A stretch of 64,000 nucleotides of DNA from Pseudooceanicola endophyticus (GTDB lineage Bacteria > Pseudomonadota > Alphaproteobacteria > Rhodobacterales > Rhodobacteraceae), in NCBI RefSeq assembly GCF_018760365.1, contig NZ_JAHIAB010000012.1:1-64000 (forward strand), given 5' to 3'. The notes below the pieces were generated by a model, which made no database searches, was not told the DNA's origin, and saw nothing but the letters and a program-made list of their open reading frames with translations. Position numbers and translations under genes: made by a program. Below, in pieces: positions 15,675-24,547 of this stretch; within the stretch, counting starts at the first letter, position 1, and each line of letters opens with the position of its first letter.

Positions 15675-16898
15675 CTAGCCGCGCACCAGGGGCGGCGCCG
15701 GCGCCCAGAGCCGCAGCACGCCGCCACGCACCACCGCGCGCACCGGGGCGTTGGTGCGCACCGCATGGGCCGGGCTCTCGGCACCCAGCAGAACGAAATC
15801 CGCCGCCGCCCCCACGGCAAGCATCGGCACCGATGCCCGCAGGATCTGTGCCGGGGCCGTGGTGATCATGCCGAAGGCCGCCGCCATCTCTCCCTCCGAC
15901 GCAAGCTGATCGAGGCTGGCATAAAGGTTCGCCATCCGCAGCAGCGCCGCATCGCCATGCGGGGTGAAGGGGTTCTGCACGTTGTTGGTGGCCAGCGCGA
16001 CGGTGGTGCCGAAGCCCGCGATCTGATGCGCCGGCGCCAGCCCCCGGGGCCGCAGCGGATCGCGCCGGTCGCCATTGAGGAAACTGTCGGTCGCCGGCAG
16101 CACCACCAGCGCGATTCCGGCCCCGGCCATCTGGCGGGCCAGCGCTTCCCGCCGCTCGGGCGAAAAGGCCGCGAATTTCGTCGCATGGCCCACCGCCACC
16201 CGCCCCCGCCAGCCGCGCGCAAGGGTCTGGGCAATGATCTCGGGCAGGATCGAGCCTTCGGGATCAAGGTCGAAATCGGCGTGGAAATCCACGTCCACGT
16301 CGTGCTGCTCGGCCAGATCGAAGATCAGCGACACATGCGCCACCGGATCCGCATCGGTGTAGGGGCAGCCGCCCACCAGATCGCCGCCCTCGGCCAGCGC
16401 CCGGTCGATCAGGGCGTAGGTCTCCATCTCCTGGGTCAGGCCTTCCTGGGCAAAGATGCACAGCTGCAGGTCGATCAGGTCCGCCCAGTCCGCCTTCAGC
16501 CGCTTCAGCGCCGCAAAGCTGCGCAGGCCGGCCCGGGGATCGACCTCCACGAAAGAGCGCATCCTCTGGGTGCCGGCGCGCACCGCCATCTCGATCACCC
16601 GCGAGGCGCGGGCATGGACATCCTCTTCGGTGAAGCTGCGCTTGGCGGCGGCGGTCAGGCGGACGGCCTCGGGCAGCGTGCCCTCGCAGATCGGGCATTG
16701 CTCCAGCAGCAGCGCCTTGTCGAGATGCACATGCGCGTCGGTGAACCCCTGCGACAGCAGCGCGCCCTGCGCGTCGAAACGCTCCGGCCCCTCCGCCAGC
16801 CCCTGCCCCATGGCGGCGATCACGCCGTCCTCGATCCGGATCGACAGGACCTCTCCGTCCGCAAGCCGCACGTTGTCGAGGATGAAGGGAGCGTGCAT
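15675..16898 (-). CDS. Amidohydrolase-superfamily protein, cytosine-deaminase-like, with altered metal site
   Basis: The 407-residue protein has the amidohydrolase barrel with HxH at H56/H58 (GFTDAHVHLDKAL), H206 in DFHADF and H238 in VGHATKF. Where cytosine deaminase relatives carry the metal-binding Asp in a (S/G)DNxxDP motif, this protein has ATNNVQNPF, so the Asp is replaced by N305; the HxxE Glu is also absent (HADF). A subfamily with a different reaction is more likely than a dead enzyme, because the rest of the fold is intact. It is the last gene of the deoR-btpA-FGGY kinase operon, starting 10 bases after the kinase stop region, with a GAGGAGGC ribosome site. The substrate is probably a nitrogen heterocycle or amide released within this locus. 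Confidence 0.82.
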   Translation of the reverse strand: MHAPFILDNVRLADGEVLSIRIEDGVIAAMGQGLAEGPERFDAQGALLSQGFTDAHVHLDKALLLEQCPICEGTLPEAVRLTAAAKRSFTEEDVHARASRVIEMAVRAGTQRMRSFVEVDPRAGLRSFAALKRLKADWADLIDLQLCIFAQEGLTQEMETYALIDRALAEGGDLVGGCPYTDADPVAHVSLIFDLAEQHDVDVDFHADFDLDPEGSILPEIIAQTLARGWRGRVAVGHATKFAAFSPERREALARQMAGAGIALVVLPATDSFLNGDRRDPLRPRGLAPAHQIAGFGTTVALATNNVQNPFTPHGDAALLRMANLYASLDQLASEGEMAAAFGMITTAPAQILRASVPMLAVGAAADFVLLGAESPAHAVRTNAPVRAVVRGGVLRLWAPAPPLVRG

Positions 16899-16908
16899 CG
16901 GGGCCTCC

Positions 16909-18387
16909 TCAGCCGTGAAAGCCCTTCAGACGGGCGTAAAGATCATGGAACCGGGCATAGGCGCGGTCGTAGCGGGCGGCAAGGGAGGGATCGGGGGCGA
17001 TCACCGCGCCGGTCTTCACAAAGCCCGTCACCGCGTCCCAATCCGCCTGCCCCACCGCCACCGCCGCCGTCAGCGCCACCCCAAGGGCCGAACCGGGATG
17101 CCCCTGAAGGCGCTGCACCGGGGCCTGCAACACATCCGCGACGATCTGCATCCAGACATCCGAGGCCGCACCGCCGTCCGAGACGACGAAACGCGTCGCC
17201 GGGTGGCCCATGTCGCGCAAAACCTCGACATGGTGGCGCAGGGCGAAGGCGTAGCTTTCCAGCACCGCGCGCCAGAGGTGCCCAAGGTCATGGGACAGGG
17301 TCAGCCCCTCGATCACGCCCCGGGCGGCAGGGTCGTGGATCGGGGTCTTCTCGCCCAGAAAATAGGGCAGCACCAGCAGGTCATCGGCGCCCGCGGGCCG
17401 CTTTGCCGCCCGGGCATCCAGCCAGCCATGCAGGTTGCCGCCCGGCGCCTCGATCCCCTTGCAGAAGGTGGCGACGAACCAGTTCAGCACCGATCCGCCC
17501 GTCGACATGCAGCCATTGGGCATCATCAGCCCCGGCACCAGATGGTCATCGAGGTAAAGCCGCGCATCGGGGGCCACGCGCTCGGTCGCGGTCAGGATGT
17601 CGACGGCGCCGCCGAATTTCAGCAGCACATCCCCCGCCGACCGGATCCCGGCGCCATAGGCCGAAGCGATCATGTCCGCCGCCCCGCCGATCACCGGCGT
17701 GCCCTCCGCCAGACCGGTCTGAAGGGCAGCCTCGGCGGTGACATGGCCGATCACCTCGGTCGAGCGGGACCGGGGCGGCAGGGCGGCAAAGGGCACGCCG
17801 GTCATCGCGGCCAATTCCGGATCAACCGTGCCGGAGGCGACATCGACCACACCGGCCTCCAGCGCCCAGTTCTGTTCGATCCGCTTCGCGCCGGTCAGCC
17901 GCCAGTTGACGTAATCGTAACTGCCGAAGACGGTCGCGATGCGGGCGTGGTTTTCCGGCTCGTGCCTTGCCAGCCAGCGCAGTTTCGCCCCCACCAGCTG
18001 CTGGTTCACCCCGTTGCCGGCGCGGTGCAGAAAGGCGGCCTCGTCGATCTGCTTGCGCATCTCGGCCACCTCGGCGCCGCAGCGACCGTCGCTTTGCTGG
18101 ATCGAACGGCGGATCAGCCGGTCGTCTTCATCCAGCAGCACCACCGCCGGCAGCATCCCCGTAACGCCCACCGCCGCGATCCGGCCCCCGCCCGCCTGCG
18201 CCAGCAGATCGGGCACCAGCGCGCAGACATTGGCCCACCACTGTTCGGGGTCCTCCTCGGCCCAGCCGGGGTGGTCGGAATGCAGCGTGACAGGGCGCGA
18301 GGCCAGCGCCTTCACGCGGCCCGGCAGCTCCACCAACATCCCGATGGTCGAGGTCGTGCCGATATCGAGGCCCAGGAACATTGCCAT
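16909..18387 (-). CDS. FGGY-family carbohydrate kinase (xylulokinase-like)
   Basis: The 492-residue protein has both FGGY lobes. The N-terminal phosphate loop is LGLDIGTTSTIGMLVE, QQSDGR follows near residue 100, and the C-terminal lobe has GDVLLKFGGAVDIL, PYFLGEKTPIHDP and VSDGGAASDVWMQIVADVLQAPV. It phosphorylates a sugar or polyol with ATP. The family covers xylulose, ribulose, glycerol, erythritol and others, and I cannot choose among them. It starts 3 bases after the BtpA/SgcQ gene stop. The ABC sugar importer at 24810-28987 probably supplies its substrate. The length is normal for xylulokinase-type members. Confidence 0.92.
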   Translation of the reverse strand: MAMFLGLDIGTTSTIGMLVELPGRVKALASRPVTLHSDHPGWAEEDPEQWWANVCALVPDLLAQAGGGRIAAVGVTGMLPAVVLLDEDDRLIRRSIQQSDGRCGAEVAEMRKQIDEAAFLHRAGNGVNQQLVGAKLRWLARHEPENHARIATVFGSYDYVNWRLTGAKRIEQNWALEAGVVDVASGTVDPELAAMTGVPFAALPPRSRSTEVIGHVTAEAALQTGLAEGTPVIGGAADMIASAYGAGIRSAGDVLLKFGGAVDILTATERVAPDARLYLDDHLVPGLMMPNGCMSTGGSVLNWFVATFCKGIEAPGGNLHGWLDARAAKRPAGADDLLVLPYFLGEKTPIHDPAARGVIEGLTLSHDLGHLWRAVLESYAFALRHHVEVLRDMGHPATRFVVSDGGAASDVWMQIVADVLQAPVQRLQGHPGSALGVALTAAVAVGQADWDAVTGFVKTGAVIAPDPSLAARYDRAYARFHDLYARLKGFHG

Positions 18388-18390
18388 GGC

Positions 18391-19191
18391 TCAGCGCAGG
18401 GTCGCAACCTTGTCCATGAAGCGCTTTACCCTGTCGCCATCGACCTTGTTCCAGGTGTCGCCATCGACCTTGAAATGGGTGCCGATCACGCAGCCCGAGG
18501 CCACCGCCAGCACATCGGCCACGTTGTCGATATTGACGCCGGTATTGGCAAAGACCGGCACGTCGCTCACCGCTTCGCAGACCTTGCGCAGGTCCGAGGC
18601 ATCCGCCGGCTGCCCGGTGATCGGCCCCGAGACCAGGATCGCATCCGCGACCGAGGAGAAGACCGCCGATTTCGCCCGCAGCTCGATCGGGCGCTGGTCG
18701 AGGGAATGGGCGAATTCCGCGTTGATGTTGAACAGCATCTTCATGTCGGGCCGCTTCAGCGTGCTGCGCAGGCGGGCGGCGGCGGCGCAGTCGGGCTGCC
18801 AGACGCCCATGTCGGAGGCGAAGACACCGGTAAAGATCTCGCGCACGAAGGAAGCGCCCGTCACCGCCCCGATCGCCACCGTCGCCTGCGGATCCCACAG
18901 GTAGTTGACCCCGAAGGGCACCTTCAGCAGCGGCTTGATCGCCTGCACCACCACGGTCATCGCGGCGATGCTTTCGGGCGTGCCCTTGAAGACATAGGGG
19001 CGGTCGTTTTCATTGCCGAACATGATCGCATCGACGCCGCCCGCCTGCAGCTGTTCGACATCCGCCGCCACGTCCTCGATCAGCCCGTCCATGCCCCGGT
19101 CCGCATCATACAGCGGCGATCCCGGCAGCGCGCCGATATGTGCCATGGAAATCACGGCCTTCGAGGTCTCGCCGAAAAAGTCAAAGATCAT
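18391..19191 (-). CDS. BtpA/SgcQ-family TIM-barrel protein
   Basis: The 266-residue protein matches the BtpA/SgcQ family: it has MAHIGALPGSPLYD at residues 16-29, DVEQLQAGGVDAIMFGNENDRPY, VPFGVNYLWDPQATVAIGAVTGASFVREIF and the C-terminal VFANTGVNIDNVADVLAVASGCVIGTHFKVDG, which looks like a phosphate-binding loop. BtpA is known as a photosystem I biogenesis factor in cyanobacteria; SgcQ homologues in heterotrophs sit in sugar gene clusters and have no established reaction. Here it lies between a DeoR regulator and an FGGY kinase. It may therefore act on the phosphorylated sugar, for example as a lyase, isomerase or glycosidase (inference). It has an AGGAGC ribosome site. Confidence 0.88.
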   Translation of the reverse strand: MIFDFFGETSKAVISMAHIGALPGSPLYDADRGMDGLIEDVAADVEQLQAGGVDAIMFGNENDRPYVFKGTPESIAAMTVVVQAIKPLLKVPFGVNYLWDPQATVAIGAVTGASFVREIFTGVFASDMGVWQPDCAAAARLRSTLKRPDMKMLFNINAEFAHSLDQRPIELRAKSAVFSSVADAILVSGPITGQPADASDLRKVCEAVSDVPVFANTGVNIDNVADVLAVASGCVIGTHFKVDGDTWNKVDGDRVKRFMDKVATLR

Positions 19192-19224
19192 CTGGGGCTC
19201 CTGGAAAGGGCTTGAGGGAATCCG

Positions 19225-20046
19225 TCAGGGGGCGATGCGGATCTCGACCCCGGCGCGCTCCAGCGCCTGGGCCAGATCGGCGGGCGGTGCCGCATCGGTG
19301 ATCAGCAGCTGCACGTCGGACAGATCGCAGACCTTGGTCAGCGACATGCGGCGGAACTTGGAACTGTCGCAGAGCACCACCCGGGTGGCCGAGCGCGCGA
19401 CATAGACGCGCTTCAGCTCGCTGTCCTCCATCGAGTAATCGAACAGCCCCTCGCCCGTCAGCCCCGAGATCCCCAGCAGCGCCACGTCGAAATGCAGCTT
19501 CTCGAAATATTCGACGGCCTGGGGGCCGGTGATCGACATCTCGTCGGGGCGCACGCGACCGCCCGGCACGTAGACCTCGGCCTGGGTGGGCGAAAGCGCC
19601 TCGGCGACGCGCAGCGAATTGGTGAAGATGCGCGAGCGGCTGGTGACCTCCATCATCTGCGCCACCGCATGGGTGGTGGTGCCCACGTCCATCGCCACGG
19701 TGCGGTAGCCCGCGACCAGCCGCGCGGCTTCCCGCGCGATGGCGGTCTTGGCGGCGCTCATGTGCACGGCGCGGGCACCAAAGCGCGGCTCCACATCGTC
19801 GATCACCGACAGCGGCCCCTCGCTCAGCAGCACGGCGCCGCCATGGACGCGCTCCAGCAGGCCCTCGCGCTCCAGCTCGCTCAGGTCGCGGCGCACGGTC
19901 ATGTCCGAGACGTGGAAATCACGGGCGATCTCGGTCACGGTCACCGAGCCGCCGGCGCGCAGACGCTCCAGGATCGCCGCCAGCCGGACCTGCGCCGGGA
20001 TCTTCGCCCGTTCCACCGGCTTATGTTCGCTTTCCGACCTGCTCAT
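19225..20046 (-). CDS. DeoR/GlpR-family transcriptional regulator
   Basis: The protein has 273 residues from ATG 20046, which is preceded by AAAGGAACA. A start 13 codons earlier is possible, but it covers the likely -10 region. Residues 10-65 are the DeoR HTH (VTVTEIARDFHVSDMTVRRDLSELEREGLLERVHGGAVL). The rest is the DeoR sensor domain with AMDVGTTTHAVAQMM, TNSLRVAEAL, the phosphosugar-binding DVALLGISGLTGEGLFDYSMEDSELKR and VVLCDSSKF. DeoR-type proteins are usually repressors released by a phosphorylated sugar, which here could be the product of the FGGY kinase in the same operon. The TGTTCG-type half-sites at its own start and at three other promoters of this locus are candidate targets. 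Confidence 0.92.
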   Translation of the reverse strand: MSRSESEHKPVERAKIPAQVRLAAILERLRAGGSVTVTEIARDFHVSDMTVRRDLSELEREGLLERVHGGAVLLSEGPLSVIDDVEPRFGARAVHMSAAKTAIAREAARLVAGYRTVAMDVGTTTHAVAQMMEVTSRSRIFTNSLRVAEALSPTQAEVYVPGGRVRPDEMSITGPQAVEYFEKLHFDVALLGISGLTGEGLFDYSMEDSELKRVYVARSATRVVLCDSSKFRRMSLTKVCDLSDVQLLITDAAPPADLAQALERAGVEIRIAP

Positions 20047-20158
20047 GTTCGCAATGTTCCTTTTATACCCGCATAACCGTGGCACCGCCGAAATTCAAAC
20101 AATTTCATTGCGATTGATGTTAGTTTTTGTTTGTTTGTGTTCAGCATAGGAGATTGCC
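20047..20158. promoter_or_regulatory. Divergent promoter/operator region of the deoR operon and SDR gene
   Basis: The 112-base region is rich in TTTG repeats on the plus strand (about 20123-20141). It holds a TGTTCG half-site at 20046-20051, TGTTCC at 20055-20060 and TGTTCA at 20138-20143. For the minus strand a TATAAAA element lies at 20067-20061. GlpR/DeoR-family half-sites of the TGTTCG type are known in enterobacteria, so these are plausible operators. Confidence 0.5.
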
Positions 20159-20959
20159 ATGTCCCCCCACAGCCTGCCCGCCTCAATTTTCCCCGATTTG
20201 TCAGGTCAGCGGGCGCTTGTCACCGGGGCGGCCAGCGGAATCGGGCGGGCGATCGCCACGGCCCTGGCGGCGCAGGGGGTGCGGGTGGCGCTGGCGGACC
20301 TGAACCCGGAGGCCGCGCAGGCGGTGGCAGACAGCCTGCCCGGAGACGCCTTCGCCCTGCCCGTCGACGTGCGTCAGCGCGCTTCGGTCGAGGCGGCGGT
20401 TAAAGCGGCACTCGACACCATGGGGGGCCTCGACATCCTGATCGCCAATGCGGGCGTGTCGTCGATGGCCCGCGCGCTGGAGATCACCGATGCGGAATGG
20501 GACTTCAACATGGACGTGAACACCCGGGGCGTCTTCCTGGCGAACCAGATCGCCGGGCAGATCTTCGCGGCGCAGGGGCATGGGACCATCGTCAACACCG
20601 CCTCGCTGGCGGCCAAGGTGGGGGCGCCGCTCTTGGCGCATTACTCGGCCTCGAAATTCGCGGTGGTGGGCTGGACGCAGGCACTCGCACGGGAAATGGC
20701 GCCGCTGAGCATCAGGGTGAACGCGGTCTGCCCGGGCTTCGTGCGCACCTCCATGCAGGAGCGCGAGATCGGCTGGGAGGCCACCTTGCGCGGCATGACC
20801 CCCGAAGCGGTCGAGGCCGATTACATCGCCCAGACGCCCCTTGGCCGGATCGAGACGCCCGAGGACGTGGCGGGCGTGGTGGTCTTCCTGTGCTCCGAAA
20901 GCGCGCGCTTCATGACCGGCCAGGCGATCAACGTCACCGGCGGCGTCTACATGACCTGA
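20159..20959 (+). CDS. Short-chain dehydrogenase/reductase (SDR)
   Basis: The 266-residue protein is a classical SDR with VTGAASGIGRA (21-31), IANAGV (95-100), Ser in NTASLAA and the Y162xxxK166 pair (YSASK). An aspartate at the end of strand 2 (VALADLNPE) favours NAD over NADP. It has an AGGAGA ribosome site. It is the first plus-strand gene after the deoR promoter region and overlaps by 13 bases the 3' end of the convergent amidohydrolase gene. It probably oxidises a sugar or polyol hydroxyl of the compound handled by this locus. Confidence 0.92.
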   Translation: MSPHSLPASIFPDLSGQRALVTGAASGIGRAIATALAAQGVRVALADLNPEAAQAVADSLPGDAFALPVDVRQRASVEAAVKAALDTMGGLDILIANAGVSSMARALEITDAEWDFNMDVNTRGVFLANQIAGQIFAAQGHGTIVNTASLAAKVGAPLLAHYSASKFAVVGWTQALAREMAPLSIRVNAVCPGFVRTSMQEREIGWEATLRGMTPEAVEADYIAQTPLGRIETPEDVAGVVVFLCSESARFMTGQAINVTGGVYMT

Positions 20960-22116
20960 GCGCCCGCCACCACGCGCCCCCCCTTGATCACCAGACGCTC
21001 CGGGGGGCGGGCGGCGACGGCCTCGGCCCGCGATCCGGCGGGGACCAGCATCAGATCGGCCAGCGCCCCCGGGGTCAGGTCCGCACGCGGACGCCCCAGC
21101 ACGGCGCCGGGCACGGTGCTGACCAGATCCAGCGCCAGCTCCAGATCCGCATCGGCGCGGAAATCCTGCCGGTCGCAGAGGATCGCCGCGCGTTCCAGCA
21201 GATCGCCCGATCCGAAGGGCGACCAGGCGTCGCGGATGTTGTCATTGGCGGCAAAGACGGTGACACCGGCAGCGCGCAGGGCCTTCACCGGCGGCATCGG
21301 CACCGGCCCCGGCGCCGAGGTCATGATGCTGACCCCCGCCTCTGCCAACTCCGCCGCGATCCGCGCGAAAGCATCGGGGCTGAGCGCGCCCAGACAGAAG
21401 GCATGGCTGACATTGACCCGGCCCGACAGCCCGGCGCGCGCGGTGCGCCGCGCGATCTGCGACAGCTCGTGCGCGCCCAGCTCTCCGCCGTCGTGCAGAT
21501 GGATGTCGAGGCCCAGCCCGTGCCGTTCGGCAAGGCCGAAGATGGTGTCCAGATGGCCGGTGATATCGCCATCGATCCCCGCCGGATCGAGGCCCCCGAT
21601 CAGGTCCACCCCCGCCTTCGCCGCCTCTTCCAGCAGCGCCGCCGTGCCCGGTTCGCGCAGGATGCCCGATTGCGGGAAGGCGACGGTCTGGATCTGCATC
21701 ACACCGGCCAGTTCCGCCTTCAGGGCCAGGATCTGGTGCAGGCTGTCCAGCCCGACCTCGGGGTCGATATCGACATGGCTGCGCAGCGCCACTGTGCCAA
21801 GAGCGGAAAGCCGCGCGATCAGGGCGCGGGCGCGGTCCGCCACCGGCAGGGCGACGCTGCGGCGCAGATGCCGTTCGGCGGCGATGCGCGCGGCGATGGT
21901 CGTGCCGGGGATATGGGGAATGAAAGGCAGCCCGATCAGGGTCTTGTCCAGATGCACATGGCCATCGACCAGCGCGGGCAGCGCCAGACGGCCCTGCCCC
22001 TCCAGCAGCGCCTCGCCCTCGGCCGCGTCCAGCCCCGGGCCGGTTTCCACGATCAGGCCGTCGCGCAGCCGCAGGTCGACGCGGCGACCATCGATGCGCA
22101 CATCCCGGATCAGCAT
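20947..22116 (-). CDS. Amidohydrolase-superfamily protein, cytosine-deaminase-like (intact metal site)
   Basis: The 389-residue protein is a second cytosine-deaminase-type amidohydrolase. It has HxH in PALVDGHVHLDKTL, an LDIHLHDGGELGAHEL segment, HAFCLGALSP and an ANDNIRDAWSPFG motif that keeps the metal-binding Asp, unlike the gene at 15675-16898. Such enzymes deaminate or hydrolyse ring amides of heterocycles such as cytosine, isopropylammelide or creatinine relatives. Its start overlaps the stop of the questin-oxidase-like gene upstream by 7 bases. It ends inside the 3' end of the convergent SDR gene. Confidence 0.88.
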   Translation of the reverse strand: MLIRDVRIDGRRVDLRLRDGLIVETGPGLDAAEGEALLEGQGRLALPALVDGHVHLDKTLIGLPFIPHIPGTTIAARIAAERHLRRSVALPVADRARALIARLSALGTVALRSHVDIDPEVGLDSLHQILALKAELAGVMQIQTVAFPQSGILREPGTAALLEEAAKAGVDLIGGLDPAGIDGDITGHLDTIFGLAERHGLGLDIHLHDGGELGAHELSQIARRTARAGLSGRVNVSHAFCLGALSPDAFARIAAELAEAGVSIMTSAPGPVPMPPVKALRAAGVTVFAANDNIRDAWSPFGSGDLLERAAILCDRQDFRADADLELALDLVSTVPGAVLGRPRADLTPGALADLMLVPAGSRAEAVAARPPERLVIKGGRVVAGAQVM

Positions 22117-23120
22117 GGCAGCAGCCCCACCCGCCGCGCCGCCACCACGCGGTAGAGCGGATCGCCCCAGACGGCTTCTTCCTGCGCGGCGGAATAGGTC
22201 AGGCTGATGTCGTGCTCATCCTCCGAGGCGCAGGCGGTCGCGAAGATCTCGGGCCAGTCGGGGGCCTGTAGGGCGCGCAAGCGGGCCAGGGTCTCGGCAC
22301 AGGGCAGATCGGGAAAGCCGATCTTCGGCACCAGCGCCGCGATCACCGCCCAGAACTGCGGATAAAGCGCCTCCGGATCATCGACATGGGGCCGCAGCAG
22401 GCGCAGCCAGTGCAGCCCGGTCACCGCGTGCAGGGCCGAGAAATCCATCGTCCCGGCATAAAGCGCCAGCGCCGCCCGCGCCATCCGCCGCGCCGCCTGC
22501 GGGCAGGGCTGCATCTGCCCCGCCAGATCGGCAAAGCCCGGCAGGGCCGAGACCGCCTCGATGTTCTTCCACAGCAGATCGATCTCGACCCGGTAGTCGC
22601 GCACCCCGGGCAGAGCAGCGACCCCGGCCAGAACCTCCACCGGATCCGAGGTAACCGGCCCACCAGCCGCACGCGGCACCGCCAGATAGGTGCAGACCCA
22701 GTAGCCAAGCGCATCGCCCACCGCCGGGGCATCACCATCGATCAGCGCATAGGCCAGCCGCATCAGCGGATGCAGCGCCGATCCGGCCATCCCCGGCGCC
22801 AGCCGCGGCAGGTAAAGCCGCAGGCAGGCATCGACGCCCATCCGCGCGACCTCGGCGCGGAAGAAGGCGCGGGCGTCGGTCTCTCGGCTGCGATCACCCA
22901 GGGCCTCGGTCCAGGTGGCACGGGTCAGAGGCGCCACGGGCGGTGGCGGCGCAGGCAGCGCATGGCTGGCGCGATACCCCTCGTACCAGGCCGCGCGCCG
23001 CGCCTCAGAGGCGCCCATCCGCTTCAGCGCCACCAGCACCATCGGCGCATGGTTGGCCAGCATGGTCGGGAATTCGACCGAATCCGTGCGGGCGCGGTCC
23101 AGCGTGTCGGAGAGAGTCAT
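22110..23120 (-). CDS. Questin-oxidase-like protein (DUF4243 family)
   Basis: This is a 336-residue soluble, mostly helical protein. The N-terminal LANHAPMVLVALKRMGASEARRAAWYEGYRA segment (21-51) is the pattern of the questin oxidase-like family, known best from fungal Baeyer-Villiger-type enzymes (questin oxidase, AflY). LAPGMAGSALHPLMRLAYAL (107-126) and a late SEDEHDISLTYSAAQEEAV match the family's other His-containing blocks. The assignment is from recalled motifs, so it is less certain than for the enzymes around it. The start codon overlaps the stop of the flavin monooxygenase gene by 1 base, which suggests that the two proteins act one after the other on the same compound. Confidence 0.72.
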   Translation of the reverse strand: MTLSDTLDRARTDSVEFPTMLANHAPMVLVALKRMGASEARRAAWYEGYRASHALPAPPPPVAPLTRATWTEALGDRSRETDARAFFRAEVARMGVDACLRLYLPRLAPGMAGSALHPLMRLAYALIDGDAPAVGDALGYWVCTYLAVPRAAGGPVTSDPVEVLAGVAALPGVRDYRVEIDLLWKNIEAVSALPGFADLAGQMQPCPQAARRMARAALALYAGTMDFSALHAVTGLHWLRLLRPHVDDPEALYPQFWAVIAALVPKIGFPDLPCAETLARLRALQAPDWPEIFATACASEDEHDISLTYSAAQEEAVWGDPLYRVVAARRVGLLPC

Positions 23121-24547
23121 CAGGCGCTCCTTTCGCGGGGCGGGCGGGGATCGAAATGCGGGGCCTCGAAAGCCTCGAACGCGGACAGGAAAGCATCCGC
23201 CCGCGCCGCGAACAAGCCCGTCACCAGCGCCCGCACCAGACGCGGCACCCCGTAGCGGAACCCGGTGATGCCGTTGCTGATCGGGCCGAGGCTGGGCAGC
23301 GCCGCCGCATTGTAAAGATGTACCCGCGTGATCCAGTCGGCGCCGGGCGCCTGCGGCAGCAGCTCGAACCCCGGGCCAAGGTAGGGGTGGGCGGCGATGA
23401 AGGGATCGGCGGCGGCCTCGGGCAGGCGCGTGCCCCAGGTGGTGAACAGCCCCTGAAGGCTGTGCAGCTCGGGCCGCAGGGCGGGATCGTAGCGATAGCC
23501 GGTGCCCAGTAGCAGGTGATCGGCATGGAAGGTGCCATGGGCGTTTGCGATGCGGATCTGCGCCCCCTCCATGGCGAAACGGCAGGTCCCGCTGCCGGGC
23601 AGGTAGCGAAAGGCCGGATCGCCGATGGCACGGTCGTACTGGTCCTGGGTGGGCGGGATCTTGCAGCGGAAATACTGCTGCATGAAGCGGAAGCGGACCT
23701 CGGGCGGCAGATCGGGAAAGCTGGTCATGAAGCCGGGGAATGCCATCCAGGCCAGCGCCTCGGTGCGCGGCAGATGGGCCTCGCGCCCGAATTGGACCAC
23801 CTGCGCGGCGCCCTGCTCCAGCGCCGTCACCGACCAGTCGAAGGCCGAGGTCTGCCCGCCCAGCACCGCGACCCGCAGCCCCTTCAGGCGCCCGTCCTCG
23901 GCCTCTTCCGCGGAATGGGTGTAGCGCGCGCGCGGCAGGGCACGGGCGACCTCGGGCGGGACATGCGGCCCGCCGCCGCCATCCAGCCCGGTCGCCAGCA
24001 CCAGCCGCGCGGCGCCAAGCTGCGTCACGCCTTCGGGCCCCTCAAGCGTCAGCCGCAGCCCGCCCTGCGCCGGGGCAATGGCGCAAAGCCGGGTGTCGTT
24101 CTGCACCGCGATCCCGCTCACCCGGCGGAACCACAGCAGGTAGCGCATCCAGTCCTCCTTGCTGGGGCGCTCCAGCGCGGCCCAGGCGGGCGCACCGTAG
24201 CGCGCCTCGTACCAGGCGCGCATGGTCAGGCTGGGGATCCCGAGGTCGAGCGAGGACAGATGCTTGGGCGAGCGCAGGGTCTTCATCCGCGCCGAGGTGA
24301 TCCAGGGCCCCTCCCGTCCGGCGGGCCGGGCATCGATCACCCGCACATCGGCAACGCCCGCGCGGCGCAGCGCAAAGGCCAGCCCCAGCCCCGACATGCC
24401 CGCCCCGCAGATCACCACCGGCACCTGCCCCGAGGCCCCGTCGATCCAGGGATCGGGCAGCGCCTGGACCTGCTCCAGCTCGACCGGGATGCGGGCCTCC
24501 AGAGCGCTCAGCGCCGGACAATCTGCCTCTTTCCCCTGCTGCGACAT
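23120..24547 (-). CDS. FAD/NAD(P)-binding monooxygenase-like flavoprotein
   Basis: The 475-residue protein has two dinucleotide folds. The FAD loop is CGAGMSGLG at residues 47-55, and the second is VAVLGGQTSA (226-235), a variant of the usual GxGxSA/G of flavin monooxygenases. A third family block, LLLGTGYRYDPAL, occurs near residue 350. It resembles class B flavin monooxygenases and SidA/ornithine N-oxygenase relatives, but the exact FMO fingerprint (FxGxxxHxxxY/F) is not seen, so an N-hydroxylase, Baeyer-Villiger or other oxygenase remains open. It heads a minus-strand set with the questin-oxidase-like protein and amidohydrolase, divergent from the ABC importer genes. Confidence 0.82.
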   Translation of the reverse strand: MSQQGKEADCPALSALEARIPVELEQVQALPDPWIDGASGQVPVVICGAGMSGLGLAFALRRAGVADVRVIDARPAGREGPWITSARMKTLRSPKHLSSLDLGIPSLTMRAWYEARYGAPAWAALERPSKEDWMRYLLWFRRVSGIAVQNDTRLCAIAPAQGGLRLTLEGPEGVTQLGAARLVLATGLDGGGGPHVPPEVARALPRARYTHSAEEAEDGRLKGLRVAVLGGQTSAFDWSVTALEQGAAQVVQFGREAHLPRTEALAWMAFPGFMTSFPDLPPEVRFRFMQQYFRCKIPPTQDQYDRAIGDPAFRYLPGSGTCRFAMEGAQIRIANAHGTFHADHLLLGTGYRYDPALRPELHSLQGLFTTWGTRLPEAAADPFIAAHPYLGPGFELLPQAPGADWITRVHLYNAAALPSLGPISNGITGFRYGVPRLVRALVTGLFAARADAFLSAFEAFEAPHFDPRPPRERSA

